A DNA stretch of 64,000 nucleotides from DATJGF01 sp035495315. GTDB lineage: Bacteria > Verrucomicrobiota > Verrucomicrobiia > Limisphaerales > UBA8199. The stretch lies in contig DATJGF010000164.1 of assembly GCA_035495315.1 (NCBI GenBank), positions 22,887 through 86,886 on the forward strand, given 5' to 3'. Shown here piece by piece: positions 34,244 through 43,661 of the stretch. Position 1 is the first letter of the stretch; each line of letters begins with the position of its first letter. The notes beneath the pieces were generated by a model. It worked only from the letters and a program-made list of their open reading frames with translations. It searched no databases and was not told the origin of the DNA. A program made the position numbers and the translations under genes.

Positions 34244-36885
34244 TGCACCTCATGCTTTATCGAAGGCTTGCCCTAAGCTTCATTGCTGCTGGCTGCATAT
34301 GCTTTATCCAGTCGGCCTATGCGGTTGAACCGGCTTTTGAGGTGGTAAAGTCCGGCAACTTGGACGTTGAGTTGGTCATCAATGGCAATTTCGAAAACGC
34401 GTCCGCTGACAAATTGTCGAACTGGATTCCGGCTCCCAAAGGGTATGTTTGGACCAAAGGCGAAGGCCGAAACGGGTCAAGTGCGATACGCTGTGAAAAC
34501 CCCACCGGCGAGGGCTGGTGTGGAGCGAGCCAAAACGTCGCCCTCAATCGACTTAGCGCGGTACCTTTGGTCGTGAGTGGTTGGAGCAAGGCGGCGGATG
34601 TGGGCGGCAGCGCAGATGCCGACTATTCTCTGTACGTGGACTTGCTTTACACCGACGGTACGCCGTTATGGGGGCAAACCGCAAATTTCCGAACCGGAAC
34701 TCACGACTGGGAACGACGTGAGCTGACCATTATTCCCGAGAAGCCAGTGAAGACATTGACCGTGCATTGTCTTTTTCGGAATCACTCAGGCAAGGCATGG
34801 TTTAATGATATCAGTGTGAGGGAAATGAAAGCACCGAACGGAGCAATCCTTTTTCAAGGTGCGCCGGTTATGGAAAGGACCCTGGCGAAGGGAAAAAGCG
34901 AAGAAAGCCCCGGTCGGAAGTTTGCGACTTCGGACGGCTTGAACCTGGAGATGCGCGATAACACGGTAACCTCGTTGAATATGGGTGGAAAAGAGCTAGC
35001 CACCGCGTCCTCGTCTGGGTTTCTAGTGCGCGATGTTGCGGCAAATTCGGACTTTTTTACATTTCAAAACGGTGAACTCCCGGAACTCGGCCTGAAGCTG
35101 AACGCCCAGATACGAAATTTGCCGGACCATATCGAGATTTCCGGCCGACTGACCGACACGACGGGCAAGGATCGTGCCGTGACGCTCATCTTCGCGCTGC
35201 CGATCGATGCGATCGAATGGCATTGGGCTGACGATATCCGGCACAATCGGGTGATTGAGGGACAAGGGGAATTCATCAAACTGACCGCCGTGCATTGCGG
35301 TGCGACGGGCACCATGTCGCTGTATCCTTTGGGGGCGATTTGGAGCGAACGGGGAGGTTTGGCAATGGCGATTGATATGGGAAAGCCGGCTCAATACCGG
35401 ATTGGGTATCACGCCGGCACCAAACAACTCTTCATCGCTTACGATTTCGCCCTGGTGCCTGACACGGAACAATTCCCCGCCGGCGCTGATTTTCGGTTTG
35501 TGCTGTATCGCTTCGAACCGCAATGGGGTTTTCGCGCCGCCTTTCAAAAGCTGACCCAGATGTACCCGGAATACTTTGTGGTGCGTTCTCGAGAACAGGG
35601 ACTTTGGATGCCATTCACTGATGTTTCCACCGTAGAGGGCTGGGAGGATTTCGGTTTCAGGTACCACGAAGGCAACAATAACGTCAAGTGGGATGATGCC
35701 CACGGTGTGCTGAGCTTTCGCTATACCGAACCGATGACCTGGTGGATGCGAATGCCGAAGGAATTGCCTCGAACCATGGCTGAGGCGGTCCGCTGGCGCA
35801 ACCAGCTGGCTCAAGGGGCGCGAGAACCCGAGCGGCAAATGGCCCAGGTGAGTAACCTGGCCGCCATGTCGGATGAGTCCGGCCAGCCTTGTTTGCTCTT
35901 CCGGAATGAGCCCTGGTGCAATGGCGCTGTTTGGAGTCTAAATCCCAATCCGCGTCTGCCGGTATCGGGAGGTGAGCAAAATGCGGCGACAGTACATTGG
36001 AACGAAAAGTCACAAGAACGCTTATATGGCGCCGCCGCAAAAGGTCAATTGGACGGTGAGTATCTCGATTCGCTGGAGGGATACGTCACCGCCGATCTCA
36101 ACTTCAGACGAGAGCACTTTCGCGCTACCACCGTGCCGCTCACGTTCTCGAGTGACAGCAAGCAACCGGCGCTGTTTAAAGGGCTGGCAGTTTATGAATA
36201 TACCCGATGGTTTTGCGACCAGGTGCATCGGTTGGGAAGGCTGACGTTTGCCAATGGGGTGCCTTATCGGTTCACCTATCTTTGCCCCTGGCTGGACGTG
36301 CTCGGAACCGAAACCGATTGGGTGCGAAACGGCAAGTACCACCCCGCTTCTGATGAGCAGATGAGTTTGTGGCGGACGATGTCGGGCGGGAAACCCTACC
36401 TGCTGTTAATGAACACCGATTATGACGTTTTCACCTCCGACATGGTTGAGCGATACTTCCAGCGCAGTCTTTTCTACGGCATGTTCCCCGGGATGTTCAG
36501 TCACAACGCCGCAGAAAACCCTTATTGGCAAAATCCAAAATGGTACAACCGGGATCGACCTTTGTTCAAAAAGTACCTGCCTCTGATCAAACGCGTCGCC
36601 GAGGCCGGCTGGCAGCCCGTCACGGAAGCCGGATGTGACAATTCGCGGATTTTCATCGAGAGATTCGGGTCCGGCCAAACCGAGGGGCTCTACCTGACGT
36701 TGCTCAATGACACGGACGCGAAGCAACAGGGGATTTTGCGGGTCAACGCTGCAGGGCTCGGATTGCAGGGGCCGATCAGCGGTCGCGAATTGATTTCGGG
36801 CATGCCACTGAACGGGACCGCGAGTTGGCAAATCGAGCTCCAGCCTCAGGAAGTGAAGCTCCTTGAGCTTAAGCCGAATCGCTAA
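34243..36885 (+). CDS. Large secreted protein of unknown family, CBM-like N-terminus
   Basis: 880 residues; signal peptide MHLMLYRRLALSFIAAGCIC with a likely cut after SAYA (a lipobox at AAGC is an alternative). Residues about 40-200 look like a CBM4/9-type jelly roll (VINGNFENASADKLSNW, WFNDISVREMK). The rest is probably a catalytic module: a beta-sandwich-like middle and a barrel-like C-terminal half containing DGEYLDSLEGYVTADLNF, FTYLCPWLDVLGTETDW and LLLMNTDYDVFTSDMVERYF. I do not recognise the family; a glycosidase-like enzyme is a guess from context. Start overlaps the preceding stop (TGATG), so translation is probably coupled. Confidence 0.75.
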   Translation: MHLMLYRRLALSFIAAGCICFIQSAYAVEPAFEVVKSGNLDVELVINGNFENASADKLSNWIPAPKGYVWTKGEGRNGSSAIRCENPTGEGWCGASQNVALNRLSAVPLVVSGWSKAADVGGSADADYSLYVDLLYTDGTPLWGQTANFRTGTHDWERRELTIIPEKPVKTLTVHCLFRNHSGKAWFNDISVREMKAPNGAILFQGAPVMERTLAKGKSEESPGRKFATSDGLNLEMRDNTVTSLNMGGKELATASSSGFLVRDVAANSDFFTFQNGELPELGLKLNAQIRNLPDHIEISGRLTDTTGKDRAVTLIFALPIDAIEWHWADDIRHNRVIEGQGEFIKLTAVHCGATGTMSLYPLGAIWSERGGLAMAIDMGKPAQYRIGYHAGTKQLFIAYDFALVPDTEQFPAGADFRFVLYRFEPQWGFRAAFQKLTQMYPEYFVVRSREQGLWMPFTDVSTVEGWEDFGFRYHEGNNNVKWDDAHGVLSFRYTEPMTWWMRMPKELPRTMAEAVRWRNQLAQGAREPERQMAQVSNLAAMSDESGQPCLLFRNEPWCNGAVWSLNPNPRLPVSGGEQNAATVHWNEKSQERLYGAAAKGQLDGEYLDSLEGYVTADLNFRREHFRATTVPLTFSSDSKQPALFKGLAVYEYTRWFCDQVHRLGRLTFANGVPYRFTYLCPWLDVLGTETDWVRNGKYHPASDEQMSLWRTMSGGKPYLLLMNTDYDVFTSDMVERYFQRSLFYGMFPGMFSHNAAENPYWQNPKWYNRDRPLFKKYLPLIKRVAEAGWQPVTEAGCDNSRIFIERFGSGQTEGLYLTLLNDTDAKQQGILRVNAAGLGLQGPISGRELISGMPLNGTASWQIELQPQEVKLLELKPNR

Positions 36886-36888
36886 TCG

Positions 36889-36957
36889 CTGCGACCGTTG
36901 CGTGATAATCCCTGCCACTGTTGCGTGATAATCCCTGCGACCGTTGCGTGAAAGAAA
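36889..36957. repeat. Three 23-nt tandem repeats
   Basis: Units at 36889-36911, 36912-36934 and 36935-36957. Unit 1 is CTGCGACCGTTGCGTGATAA then TCC; unit 2 has two changes near its start; unit 3 diverges after TGCGTGA. The array starts 3 bases after the stop codon of the 880-residue gene. Confidence 0.75.
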
Positions 36958-36977
36958 CTCTGGGCCCCGACGGTCTC

Positions 36978-37004
36978 CCCTCTCCCCTTCGGAAGGGGAG
37001 AGGG
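36978..37004. repeat. CT-rich dispersed palindrome, second copy
   Basis: CCCTCTCCCCTT (36978-36989) pairs with AAGGGGAGAGGG (36993-37004) around CGG. A further GGGAGAGGGG at 37010-37019 could pair with the same arm instead. Close kin of 5616-5641. Confidence 0.65.
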
Positions 37005-37080
37005 ATCAAGGGAGAGGGGTTCCTTACACTTGCGGGATCATCAACCCAACGTTCCTTTTTGAACTCCACCAAAAGGGGTC

Positions 37081-39729
37081 TTATCGGTTCTTCGACCCTC
37101 CTGCCGTCTTAAAAGACGCAGCATCCGCCTTGCCTCCGGCGCTGAGATAAGCGATCAAATCCAGGATCTCTTCCTGCGTCATTTGGTTAACCAGGCCCTC
37201 AGGCATCGGCGATACCTTGGAGGGGAGTCGTTCACGAATGTCGGCTTTCTTGATCGTCACCCGATCCGGAAGTAACGGGCTCGGCTGAACCACGAGCTCT
37301 TCCTCGTTCTCGTCCACGATGCGCCCCGTCTCGCTCCCCCCGTCCGTTTTAATAATTGTGGAATTCTGATACTGTTCGGAGACCACTTTGGAGGGTTCGA
37401 GTATCGATTCCAGAATGTCCCGCCGGCTATATTTGCTGGATACCGCCGTGAGCTCGGGTCCGGCCGATCCGCCGGCGTCCTGGAAGCGATGACAAAGCAC
37501 GCACTGCCCATCATGGAATGCAGCTTTGCCACTCGCGAAGTTCCGGCCCTCGGTGGTCCGCTCGAGTAGAGGTTCCAAATCAGCCATCTTCCACTCCTTT
37601 ACCAGGTGCCGCTCTTTCACCGGTTTGAACGCGGCTATGGCCCGGTAATCCTGAATCCAACTGCTGAGGACAACCCGGTTCGTTTCCGTGAGAGTTGCAA
37701 TGGCATCGTTGCGGATGTTGACGAGATACTTAGGATAGCTGGCCCCGTCGCCATAATCGCGCCAGGCTTCCTTGAACCATTGAATGAGTTGTGGCGGATG
37801 ACGGTCGTTCGGATTTCCGCTAAAAATGCGCGCGTAGCCTGTCAGCGTTTCGCCGGAGATGGGTTTGCCATCAGCCGCGCTTTGGGCATACCGGAACCAA
37901 TCGAAGTAATGTTTTCGTTGGTCGAGAGTCCAGCCCTCCTTCAGCGTGCGCAGGCAAAAAATGTAATGCGCCTGTTCTTCCTGCGTCTTTGCCTTGTCCA
38001 ACAGCGCGAGTGTTTTGTGAATCACATCCGGCGCCTCGAGATAAATCAATAACTGGCAAAGTTCCCGATTCACGAATTCATTGTCAGCAGGGTAAATTTT
38101 GTCGAGTTCGGCGGAAACATAACCCGCCAACTCGGTCGCGGGTTTGCCCTGCCGGATCAAGCTCAATTCCAAAACCCGCAGCTTATCCAGGCGCTGCGTC
38201 ACAGAAAGCGAATCGAACGAGAATTTTTCCAGCGCTCGCAGCAGGGCCGGCTGGGTTTCTTTTCCGCCACATCGCGCGAGCGCCAGCAGCCCGGTGAGGC
38301 CGGCGTTGACGTTCGTTTCGTTTATGGCGCGCTCCTGCCAAAGGGGAGCATCCTGCCACTCGATCGCTATTCGCGCCGCATAGCGCAGGAAACGATCCTC
38401 ACTGTTCAGGTACGGCCAGGCAACCCCGATCGCACGGGGATCTTTTTTTCCATGAAACGCTTCGAGTTGGTGCCGCAATTGGCGCTGCCGGACGGCGAGT
38501 CGATCGCTCTTGTCGCTCTTTTCCTGTCGGGCCGATTTGGTTTTATGGTAACTAACACGATAAAGCCCCGATTGCGTGCCACGCCCGCCCGTGATGAAAT
38601 ACATCGCCCCATCGCGACCGAATTCGAGGTGCGTCACATTCAGCGGTTGGCCGTGGACAAACACCTCGTAATCGCCGGTGTAGCTTGCGCCATTCGGTTT
38701 AAGATGCACCGCCAGGATCCGGCCGTAAGACCAATCCATCGCGAACAGGGCGCTGCGGTAGTATTCCGGGAAGTTACTTTTGGTTCCAAACTGGACACCG
38801 GTCGGCGAACCCACACCGATGTTGACGGCCGGAGGCAAACTGTCGGCGTAATATTCGGGCCATTTCGCGGAACCGGACCGCCAGCCGTATTCTCCGCTAC
38901 GCAAACAATGAATGATCCGGGTCGGACGATACCAGGGCAAACCCCAGTCCCATTCCATGTCACTGTCGAAAGTGAACATTTCACCGTCGGGATTAAACGC
39001 AAAGTCGTACGCATTGCGGAAGCCGGCCAGCAGCAGCTCCCAATGTTTGCCCTCTGGGTCGGTGCGCAACACATGACCCCCCGGAGCCAGAATGCCGACG
39101 GCGTGCCCGCCCGCATCCCACTGGCGGGGCAGCAGCAGTTCTTCCTGGAAATTCTTATGCGGCGAATCTTCGGCAAGGCCTTCGGGCAGCTTGGTATGAT
39201 TTCCGTTCATCACGTAAATCATCTTGTCGGGTCCAAGCACCACGGCGTGATAGCCGTGTTCGCCTTCGCCACCAAAGTGTTTCAGGAAGTGTACTTCGTT
39301 GGTTTCAAATATGTCGTTGTGATTGGCATCGACCAGTCGGTACAAGCCGGTGCCTTGCGGCCCATGCCCATTCACGTAAAGGCTATCGTGTGTATACAGC
39401 AGCCCCATCGCCTGGTGCACCGGCGCCGCGATTTTTTCGATTTTCCTCACCTGGCCGCGTCGAGAGAGGGTGAAACGCAACAGCGGATCTTTATCGTCCT
39501 GCGGTGAAATAATCAGGCGACCCTTGGAATCGATCGTCATGCAGATCCAGGAACCTTCGCCCTTTTGCGCCGAGCGCAGTAACTCCGCTTTAAACCCAGG
39601 CAGCAGAGTCAGGCTCTCTGCCGAGGTGGCTACCGGGGGCTTGCCATCGCCGGCTTCCTTCGGATACGCCAGCAAGGGGGAAAAAAACACCACACTCCAG
39701 CACAGACGCAAAAAAACACTCATTCTCAT
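37081..39729 (-). CDS. PVC-type membrane-bound dehydrogenase with C-terminal heme c domain
   Basis: 882 residues with a signal peptide (MRMSVFLRLCWSVVFFSPLLA). The N-terminal half is a beta-propeller-like sugar-dehydrogenase fold (LLPGFKAELLRSAQKGEGSW, GDGEMF-like NPDGEMFTFDSDMEWDWG, YGWRSGSAKWPEYY). A helical HEAT-like middle follows, and the C-terminus has a heme-attachment CVLCH in a Haem-binding-domain context (AGPELTAVSSKYSRRDILES). This two-part arrangement (TIGR02604 and TIGR02603 type) is a hallmark of Planctomycetes and Verrucomicrobia. Role: presumably periplasmic oxidation of a sugar-like substrate with electron transfer through the cytochrome. Confidence 0.87.
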   Translation of the reverse strand: MRMSVFLRLCWSVVFFSPLLAYPKEAGDGKPPVATSAESLTLLPGFKAELLRSAQKGEGSWICMTIDSKGRLIISPQDDKDPLLRFTLSRRGQVRKIEKIAAPVHQAMGLLYTHDSLYVNGHGPQGTGLYRLVDANHNDIFETNEVHFLKHFGGEGEHGYHAVVLGPDKMIYVMNGNHTKLPEGLAEDSPHKNFQEELLLPRQWDAGGHAVGILAPGGHVLRTDPEGKHWELLLAGFRNAYDFAFNPDGEMFTFDSDMEWDWGLPWYRPTRIIHCLRSGEYGWRSGSAKWPEYYADSLPPAVNIGVGSPTGVQFGTKSNFPEYYRSALFAMDWSYGRILAVHLKPNGASYTGDYEVFVHGQPLNVTHLEFGRDGAMYFITGGRGTQSGLYRVSYHKTKSARQEKSDKSDRLAVRQRQLRHQLEAFHGKKDPRAIGVAWPYLNSEDRFLRYAARIAIEWQDAPLWQERAINETNVNAGLTGLLALARCGGKETQPALLRALEKFSFDSLSVTQRLDKLRVLELSLIRQGKPATELAGYVSAELDKIYPADNEFVNRELCQLLIYLEAPDVIHKTLALLDKAKTQEEQAHYIFCLRTLKEGWTLDQRKHYFDWFRYAQSAADGKPISGETLTGYARIFSGNPNDRHPPQLIQWFKEAWRDYGDGASYPKYLVNIRNDAIATLTETNRVVLSSWIQDYRAIAAFKPVKERHLVKEWKMADLEPLLERTTEGRNFASGKAAFHDGQCVLCHRFQDAGGSAGPELTAVSSKYSRRDILESILEPSKVVSEQYQNSTIIKTDGGSETGRIVDENEEELVVQPSPLLPDRVTIKKADIRERLPSKVSPMPEGLVNQMTQEEILDLIAYLSAGGKADAASFKTAGGSKNR

Positions 39730-40635
39730 GTGATGTTCGACAGACGCAAATCAAGGGCGATGCATTCAGCCTATTATCGGCCATCGAACACGAGCAAGGA
39801 GTTTCTAAAATGTGGGCTGGTAAGGGCACGATTAAAAGTGGATGTGAATGCGCTTTTGCTCCCGGTGCTTCATCTCATTAACACCTCCATTTATGGAGGT
39901 ACCAGGTCCTCGGTGGATCGAACCCTTTCAAGGCTACGGACCTGGATCGTCGAGTTCTGCGGGTGGGCCTCGCGGCTGATCAGCTTGTAGCGTTTCTGGA
40001 CCGGTGTGACGCTCTCGACAATTTGCGGAAACGTCATCGCCAACGTCTCCAAGGATTGATGCGTTAATTCGTCCCCGATTGCGCCAATAACAGTCCTCGC
40101 GACACCACGCATGATGTGAGGACTATGGCCCGCCGAATTTCGCGCACGACCGTACTCTCTTGTTTCCTGCTGATGCCAGGTTTAAGGACAATAATCATGG
40201 TTCTGTTTAGGTTGGCCGGAGGTCTCCACAAAAAAACCGCAGGTGGGGACCTGCCGCGGATTTGGTGATCTTGCTTGGTTACACCAGCCGCCAACACCAC
40301 TCCGCCGCGCTGGTAAAGTAATACCACCTGGCAAAGGCGATGAACGACTGACCGCTGAACTTCACGCGGAGCGAAACTACTAGGGCCAGCGGTAAGGTCA
40401 AGCGGCATGTTCCCCGCGAGCGAGGGACCTGCACTCTGAATCCTCCTCGAATGGGGCCTAAACGTCGCTTCGAGGACGAGGGAGGACGAGAACGAGGATG
40501 ACAAGCAAACAGGGAGGACAAGCAAACTAATCGATCTGGAATCGGTCCTTGACGTCCACCCGAAAAATGAATTTTATCGCGGGTGACAGAGTCTGAGCAT
40601 TTAGACTGACATATCTGATCTAACGGATTATTTTT
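39730..40635. other. 0.9-kb intergenic region without a convincing gene
   Basis: Divergent region between the dehydrogenase and ThuA genes. It holds a short ACCTCCA-TTTA-TGGAGGT hairpin (39883-39900), a terminator-like hairpin (40230-40259), and two leftward open frames, 39891-40112 (73 codons) and 40279-40521 (80 codons), whose products resemble nothing I know. Around 40468-40525 the DNA is a purine-rich GAGGACGAG-type low-complexity stretch. These may be gene relics or an RNA. Confidence 0.5.
40230..40259 (-). terminator. Terminator-like hairpin in the 0.9-kb gap
   Basis: On the minus strand GCAGGT-CCCC-ACCTGC forms a 6-bp stem, with an extra CC/GG pairing across a small bulge, and is followed by seven T (40236-40230). 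It lies 20 bases after the stop of the leftward frame 40279-40521, hinting that something upstream is transcribed leftward. Confidence 0.55.
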
Positions 40636-41529
40636 ATGAAATTGAACACCCTGTTCGTATCAGGAGGCCTTTTTACCGCGTTTTTAATACTCGGTGCGCT
40701 TGCCGTCGTTTCAGACGCCGTGGCTGCTCCCAAAAAAGTGCTCGTGGTGACCACCACGACCGGCTTCCGACATAGTTCAATTCCCACCGCAGAAAAGGTT
40801 TTGGCGCAGTTGGCAAGTGACAGCGGTGCTTTCACCGTTGATTACGCTCGCGTGGAACCCAGTGATCCACAGTTTAAGGGAGCCGACGGCAAGCCGAATC
40901 TGGAAAAGGTGAACGCAGCGATTAAAGAGGTCCTGGCACAGAAAATGAGCGCTGAAGCGCTGAAGGGTTACGACGCGGTGGTGTTCGCAAATACGACTGG
41001 AGACCTACCCCTGCCGGATAAGCAGGCATTCCTCGACTGGATTAAATCCGGCAAGGGTTTTGTCGGAATGCATTCCGCGAGCGACACCTTCCATCACTTT
41101 GAACCCTACATTGATATGCTGGGCGCGGAATTTAAAGAGCACCACGCTCAAGTGAAAGTCGACGTCATTAACCAGGATAAAGAATGCCCAGCGTGCCGTC
41201 ACCTGCCGGCAAACTGGGAGGTGTTCGATGAGATTTATCTTTTTAAAAACTTTGATCGCGCGAAAGTGCATGGGTTGCTCACGCTCGATAAACACCCCAA
41301 CGAGAAGACCCCGGGAGATTACCCCATTTCCTGGTGCAAGGAATACGGCAAAGGTCGCGTGTTCTACACGTCATTGGGGCACCGTGAAGACGTGTGGGAT
41401 CCGAAGGCACCCGATCGCAAGAACTCGCCCGAAGTGGCTGAAGCTTATCAAAAACTAATTCTGAATGGAATTAAGTGGGCCATCGGTGATGAGCGCTGGA
41501 ACGCCAAGCCGCAAAAGCCGGTCGAATAA
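40636..41529 (+). CDS. Secreted ThuA-domain protein
   Basis: 297 residues, signal peptide to about residue 31 (LGALAVVSDAVAA). ThuA fold (class I glutamine-amidotransferase-like): VLVVTTTTGFRHSSIPTAEKV at the N-terminus, KGYDAVVFANTTGDLPLPDK, GKGFVGMHSASDTFHHFEPY, and WCKEYGKGRVFYTSLGHRED at the C-terminus. ThuA proteins are linked to sugar (trehalose-type) use; in PVC genomes they cluster with dehydrogenases as here. Followed after 17 bases by a Gfo/Idh/MocA gene. Confidence 0.9.
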   Translation: MKLNTLFVSGGLFTAFLILGALAVVSDAVAAPKKVLVVTTTTGFRHSSIPTAEKVLAQLASDSGAFTVDYARVEPSDPQFKGADGKPNLEKVNAAIKEVLAQKMSAEALKGYDAVVFANTTGDLPLPDKQAFLDWIKSGKGFVGMHSASDTFHHFEPYIDMLGAEFKEHHAQVKVDVINQDKECPACRHLPANWEVFDEIYLFKNFDRAKVHGLLTLDKHPNEKTPGDYPISWCKEYGKGRVFYTSLGHREDVWDPKAPDRKNSPEVAEAYQKLILNGIKWAIGDERWNAKPQKPVE

Positions 41530-41546
41530 GAACGCCGTCCATAGAT

Positions 41547-42926
41547 ATGAACGACAACGAAATTTTTAATCGCCGCGACTTTCTCAAAGGGAGCTCGGCC
41601 GCGACGCTTATGACGATGCTGGGGAGCGGTGTCGAGCTGTTCGCGCAGTCCAACACACCGCCGGACGCGCCAAAGAAACTCCTGGGACCGACGGTGAAGG
41701 TAGCTGTGATTGGCCTGGGGGCTTGGGGTCGTGAAATCGTGAATACGCTCGCGCGGCTGGACCCTTCGGACGTTCAAGCGGAAATCGCCGCGATTTGCGA
41801 CTCATATCCTGCATTTCTGCGGCGCGCCTCAAGTCTCGCTCCAAAAGCTGCCCAGGTCGAAGACTATAAGACGATCCTGGACAATAAAGATATCCCGGCT
41901 GTCGTTATTGCGACACCGACTCACCAACATAAGGATATTGTTCTCGCGGCACTCAAGGCAGGCAAACATGTCTATTGCGAGGCGCCGCTGGCCAATTCCA
42001 TCGAAGACGCTCGGACCATCGCCTCGGCCGCCAAAGCCGCGAAACAAGTCGTCTTCCAGGCTGGCCTGCAGATGCGCTCGGAACCACAACGGCGATTCCT
42101 GCTGCCGTTTATTCGTTCGGGCGCGCTCGGCCCATTCGTCAAGGCTCGCGCGCAATTTCATAAAAAGCAAAGCTGGCGCGCGACCTCACCAAACCCGGAA
42201 CGCGAGAAACAACTGAACTGGCGGCTCGAGAAAGCGATTTCGATTGGCCTGATCGGCGAAATCGGCAGTCACGCCATCGACCAGGCGATGTGGTTTATGA
42301 ACGCAAAACCGGTCTCGGTGACCGGCTTCGGCTCGATCGCGTTCTGGAAACAAGACGGCCGCGATGTCCCGGACACTGTTGAGGCGATCATTGAATTCCC
42401 AAACAAAGTCTTGATGAATTACGAGGCGACACTGGCGAATTCATTCGATGGCGAATACGAGATCTTGTATGGAAGCGACGCGGCAGTGATGATGCGTGAG
42501 AACAAGGCGTGGATGTTCAAAGAAGCCGACTCGCCATTGCTGGGCTGGGAGGTCTATGCGCGCAAAGAAACGTTTTATCACGAAACCGGGATTGCGCTGG
42601 TGGCTAATGCCAGTAAGTCGGTGAATACCGGCGACCAGGGTCAGCCGCAGCCCTTCACCAATACACCTCTCTCGGAGGCGCTTAAAAACTTCCTTCTGAA
42701 TTCCGCCGACGTGACGGCAGCCAAAGAAGATTTCATTACCAACTTCGGAGCCGATGATCAGGACGGGATGTCCGAGCATTTGCTGAAGGTCAAACGTGAT
42801 AAAGGTCGTGCGGCGGCGGGTTACCTGGAGGGGTTTCAAGCAGCTGCCATCGGGATTAAGGCGAACGAAGCAATTCTGAGTGGACAACGGGTCGAGCTGA
42901 AGCCCGATCTCTATGAATTGGGTTAA
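41547..42926 (+). CDS. Gfo/Idh/MocA-family oxidoreductase, Tat-exported
   Basis: 459 residues. The N-terminus FNRRDFLKGSSAATLMTMLG is a twin-arginine signal, so the folded, NAD(P)-carrying protein is exported. VAVIGLGAWGREIVNTLAR is the dinucleotide-binding fold; KHVYCEAPLANS stands where the family has EKP; GEIGSHAIDQAMWFM has the catalytic-site His-Asp pair. It oxidises or rearranges a sugar derivative outside the cytoplasm. Likely cotranscribed with the ThuA and YceI genes. Confidence 0.92.
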   Translation: MNDNEIFNRRDFLKGSSAATLMTMLGSGVELFAQSNTPPDAPKKLLGPTVKVAVIGLGAWGREIVNTLARLDPSDVQAEIAAICDSYPAFLRRASSLAPKAAQVEDYKTILDNKDIPAVVIATPTHQHKDIVLAALKAGKHVYCEAPLANSIEDARTIASAAKAAKQVVFQAGLQMRSEPQRRFLLPFIRSGALGPFVKARAQFHKKQSWRATSPNPEREKQLNWRLEKAISIGLIGEIGSHAIDQAMWFMNAKPVSVTGFGSIAFWKQDGRDVPDTVEAIIEFPNKVLMNYEATLANSFDGEYEILYGSDAAVMMRENKAWMFKEADSPLLGWEVYARKETFYHETGIALVANASKSVNTGDQGQPQPFTNTPLSEALKNFLLNSADVTAAKEDFITNFGADDQDGMSEHLLKVKRDKGRAAAGYLEGFQAAAIGIKANEAILSGQRVELKPDLYELG

Positions 42927-42980
42927 TTGGTTAAACGTCTGAATTATTGGTAGCTGATGCTGTAATTAGAAAAATCGAAT

Positions 42981-43661
42981 ATGAAAACACGGATACTGTT
43001 TGCGGGAACAATCGCGAGCCTATTGCTGACCGGTCTGTCGATACATGCCGCCGAGTTGACCAGGTACAATGCGAAACCGGGCAATCTTAAGATGCGAATC
43101 GAAGGCACCTCTAACATCCATGACTGGCAGGTAGAAGGGACCATTATCGGCGGCTATCTCGAGGTTGGACCGGGATTTCCCGTTGAGCCCGGCCAAGTCG
43201 CAACTCCAGGAAAAGTAGAAGCCAAAGGCGAAGCTTATATTCCCGTGCGTTCTCTCTTCAGCATCGAGAAGGATGGCAAAAAGTACAGCGACAAAATGGA
43301 CGAAGTGATGTACGAGAAGATGAAATCGCAGGAAAATCCACGCATCGTATTTAAGCTAAGCGAACTGACACTTAAGGAACCTGCCAAGAGCAAAGACGCG
43401 CCTTACGTATTTGAAGCGAAGGGAGACCTGGCCGTCGGTGGCGTCACCAAAACGATCACCATGCCCGTTAACATCACGCCGCTTGGCGAAAACAAGATCA
43501 AAATCACAGGCACGACATCGGTCAAAATGACCGATTTCAAGATCGATCCGCCGGCCCCTAAGATTGCCCTGGGGATGATCAAAACCGGCGATGATGTAAA
43601 GTTGATTTTTGAGTGGATGGTAGCACAAAAGCCCGCGTCTTCGGCTGCAGCCTCCAAGTAG
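42981..43661 (+). CDS. YceI-family secreted lipid-binding protein
   Basis: 226 residues with a signal peptide (MKTRILFAGTIASLLLTGLS, cut after about HAA). IEGTSNIHDWQVEGTIIGG is the YceI start, then a long lipocalin-like barrel: ARIVFKLSEL-type NPRIVFKLSELTLKE, DLAVGGVTKTITMPVNIT and KMTDFKIDPP. YceI proteins bind polyisoprenoid or other lipids in the periplasm. It follows the Gfo/Idh/MocA gene by 54 bases. Confidence 0.9.
   Translation: MKTRILFAGTIASLLLTGLSIHAAELTRYNAKPGNLKMRIEGTSNIHDWQVEGTIIGGYLEVGPGFPVEPGQVATPGKVEAKGEAYIPVRSLFSIEKDGKKYSDKMDEVMYEKMKSQENPRIVFKLSELTLKEPAKSKDAPYVFEAKGDLAVGGVTKTITMPVNITPLGENKIKITGTTSVKMTDFKIDPPAPKIALGMIKTGDDVKLIFEWMVAQKPASSAAASK

Noticed and set aside
35023..35838. 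Leftward frame of 271 codons
   Set aside because: Antisense inside the 880-residue secreted protein gene; no protein-like motif.
36889..36957. CRISPR repeats
   Set aside because: Units are directly adjacent with no spacers.
38452..39507. Rightward frame of 351 codons
   Set aside because: Antisense of the PVC dehydrogenase gene, which carries clear motifs and a signal peptide.
39891..40521. Leftward frames 39891-40112 and 40279-40521 as genes
   Set aside because: No RBS, no recognisable domain and doubtful composition; kept only as part of the gap description.
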